From an archaeon (GTDB taxonomy: Archaea; Thermoproteota; Nitrososphaeria; Nitrososphaerales; Gagatemarchaeaceae): a stretch of 5,924 nt of DNA. The stretch is taken from positions 1 through 5,924 of the forward strand of contig JAKAPN010000074.1 of assembly GCA_021822995.1 (NCBI GenBank), in the 5' to 3' direction. Of this stretch, positions 4,758 to 5,924 are shown in pieces. The translations under genes were made by a program, and so were the position numbers. The number at the start of each line of letters is the position of its first letter. The stretch's first letter is position 1. The notes under the pieces are model-generated. The model saw only the letters and a list, made by a program, of their open reading frames with translations. It did no database searches and was not told where the DNA came from.

Positions 4758-5924
4758 ACGCCCAACCTGGCTGTGGTGGGTCTCCAGTGGGGGGACGAAG
4801 GGAAGGGGAAGATCGTCGACTACCTCGCGGGTGGTTACGACGCCGTAGTAAGATTCAACGGCGGGAGCAACGCCGGGCACACGGTTGTAATCGGCGAGAA
4901 GAAGCACACCTTCCATCTGGTCCCTTCGGGGGCGCTGAAGGGGAAGCAGCTGCTCATCGGCGCCGGGGTCGCGGTGGACCCTTCGACGCTGGCGGAAGAG
5001 CTCGCCATCCTCCCGGCAGAGGCGCGCAAAAAACTCCTGGTCGACTGGAGGTGCAGCCTCGTCACGCCGGTGGACAAAGAACTCGACGTGAAGGTGGAGG
5101 AGGCCCGGGGGGACTCCGCCATCGGCACCACCAGACGGGGGATCGGGCCCGCCTACGCGATGAGGGCGCTGAGGCTGAGCCCTCGGGTGAGCGACCTTCT
5201 CACGGGGTTCGACTTCGGGTCTCTCGCCCGCTTCTACGAGAGTCTCTCACTTGACGTCAGCGGGCTGGCCGCATGGGCGGAAGAGTCCAGGAAGCTGCTC
5301 GGAGGCATCGCAGGGGACGTCGCGCAGAGGACGGTCGAAGTCTCCGAGTCTGGTGGAAGCGTCCTCTTCGAAGCGTCACAGGGGACGCTGCTGGACCTGC
5401 TCCACGGCTCCTATCCCTACGTGACCTCTACGCACACTACGTCGAGCTACATCCCCGCGGCACTCGGCATCCCTCCCCGGCACGCCGGCAAGCCCCTGGG
5501 GGTGTTGAAATCCTACAGCACCCGGGTGGGCGCCGGTCCCTTCCCTTCGGAGATAGGCGGCCCTCTCGCAGAATCCCTCAGGAGCATCGGGAACGAATAC
5601 GGCGCCACCACGGGGCGACCGCGGAGGGTGGGTTGGCTGGACCTCGTTTCGCTTCGCTACGCGGTCAGGCTCAACGGCGTGGAGGAGGTGGTCGTGACCA
5701 AACTCGACGTCCTCTCGGCCCTCAAGGAAATGAAGGTCTGCACGGCCTACAGGGTGCAGGGGAGCGAGACCACCGACTTCCAGCGGGTGTCGGGGCGACT
5801 GGGCGAGGCCGAGCCTGTGCTCGAGTCTCCTTTCTCCCTATACGGGGCAAGCTTCGACGGCGGGCTCTCTCCCGTGGTGAAGCGGTTCGTCGGCTACGTA
5901 GAAGAGGCGCTGGGAGTCAGCGTG
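4758..5924 (+). CDS. purA: Adenylosuccinate synthetase, 3' end beyond the window
   Basis: The enzyme joins IMP and aspartate using GTP to form adenylosuccinate, the first step from IMP to AMP. Numbering from the ACG at 4758, it shows the P-loop GDEGKGK (12-18, catalytic Asp13), FNGGSNAGHT (33-42, catalytic His41), IGTTRRGIGPAY (122-133), FEASQGTLLD (204-213), KSYSTRVGAGPFP (251-263), TTGRPRRVGWLDL (284-296) and the guanine-binding TKLD (314-317). The frame is open to the last base after 389 residues. Compared with the family, only the final 15-25 residues seem missing. The start is unusual. The conserved N-terminus PNLAVVGLQWGDEGKGK continues upstream to 4761, but the frame has no ATG, GTG or TTG between a TGA at 4641 and GTG 4773. 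A 4773 start would cut into the first beta strand. ACG 4758 has the right spacing from the Shine-Dalgarno and lies one base after the guaB stop. A sequencing error changing ATG to ACG is also possible. Function is certain; the start is not. Confidence 0.92.

Noticed and set aside
4787..5254. A plus-strand open frame of 155 codons overlapping purA.
   Set aside because: It is Arg/Gly-rich with no domain, and purA motifs run without break through the same bases in another frame.
1..5924. CRISPR arrays, insertion sequences, attachment sites or long repeats.
   Set aside because: No direct repeat arrays, terminal inverted repeats or transposase motifs were seen; the window is nearly filled by housekeeping genes.

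Overview
The window is archaeal, GC-rich chromosomal DNA. It carries an archaeal-type adenylate kinase, a DUF106 membrane protein, an archaeal CMP kinase and Cbf5 (the H/ACA-guided pseudouridine synthase). It also has a tRNA gene interrupted by bulge-helix-bulge (BHB) type introns, and TATA-like promoters lie about 27 bases before the two transcription units that start inside the window. The gene order adk-DUF106-cmk-cbf5, the small non-canonical tRNA intron and the high GC suggest the Thermoproteota/Nitrososphaerota side of the archaea. That placement is inference; no marker here fixes the lineage.

Layout. Bases 8-3083 hold four tightly packed plus-strand genes: adkA, a DUF106 (EMC3/TMCO1, Oxa1 superfamily) gene, cmk and cbf5. 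They overlap by 4 bases or are separated by a single base, so they are almost certainly co-transcribed from a promoter upstream of the window. Bases 3084-3280 are the only non-coding stretch. It holds a TATA box, a 120-base tRNA-Ser(GGA) gene with two very short introns (16 and 18 bases), and a second TATA box. Bases 3281-5924 hold guaB (IMP dehydrogenase) and purA (adenylosuccinate synthetase), separated by one base. purA is cut off by the window end. No credible gene is seen on the minus strand.

How the genes fit together. guaB and purA take IMP to the guanine and adenine branches respectively, so this unit controls the IMP branch point. AdkA and Cmk phosphorylate the resulting or recycled AMP and CMP to diphosphates. 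Cbf5 and tRNA-Ser belong to RNA modification and translation. The DUF106 protein belongs to membrane-protein insertion, which fits the known archaeal linkage of adk with secY at the end of the ribosomal-protein superoperon (secY itself is not in the window).

Most notable points: the tRNA-Ser gene, whose two splicing motifs compete for the same bases; an extra N-terminal membrane anchor plus secreted Ig/IPT-like domain on the DUF106 insertase-like protein; a purA reading frame whose conserved N-terminus begins at an ACG codon with a well-placed Shine-Dalgarno; and an IMP dehydrogenase whose catalytic flap lacks the expected Arg-Tyr pair. No wholly new multi-gene system was found.
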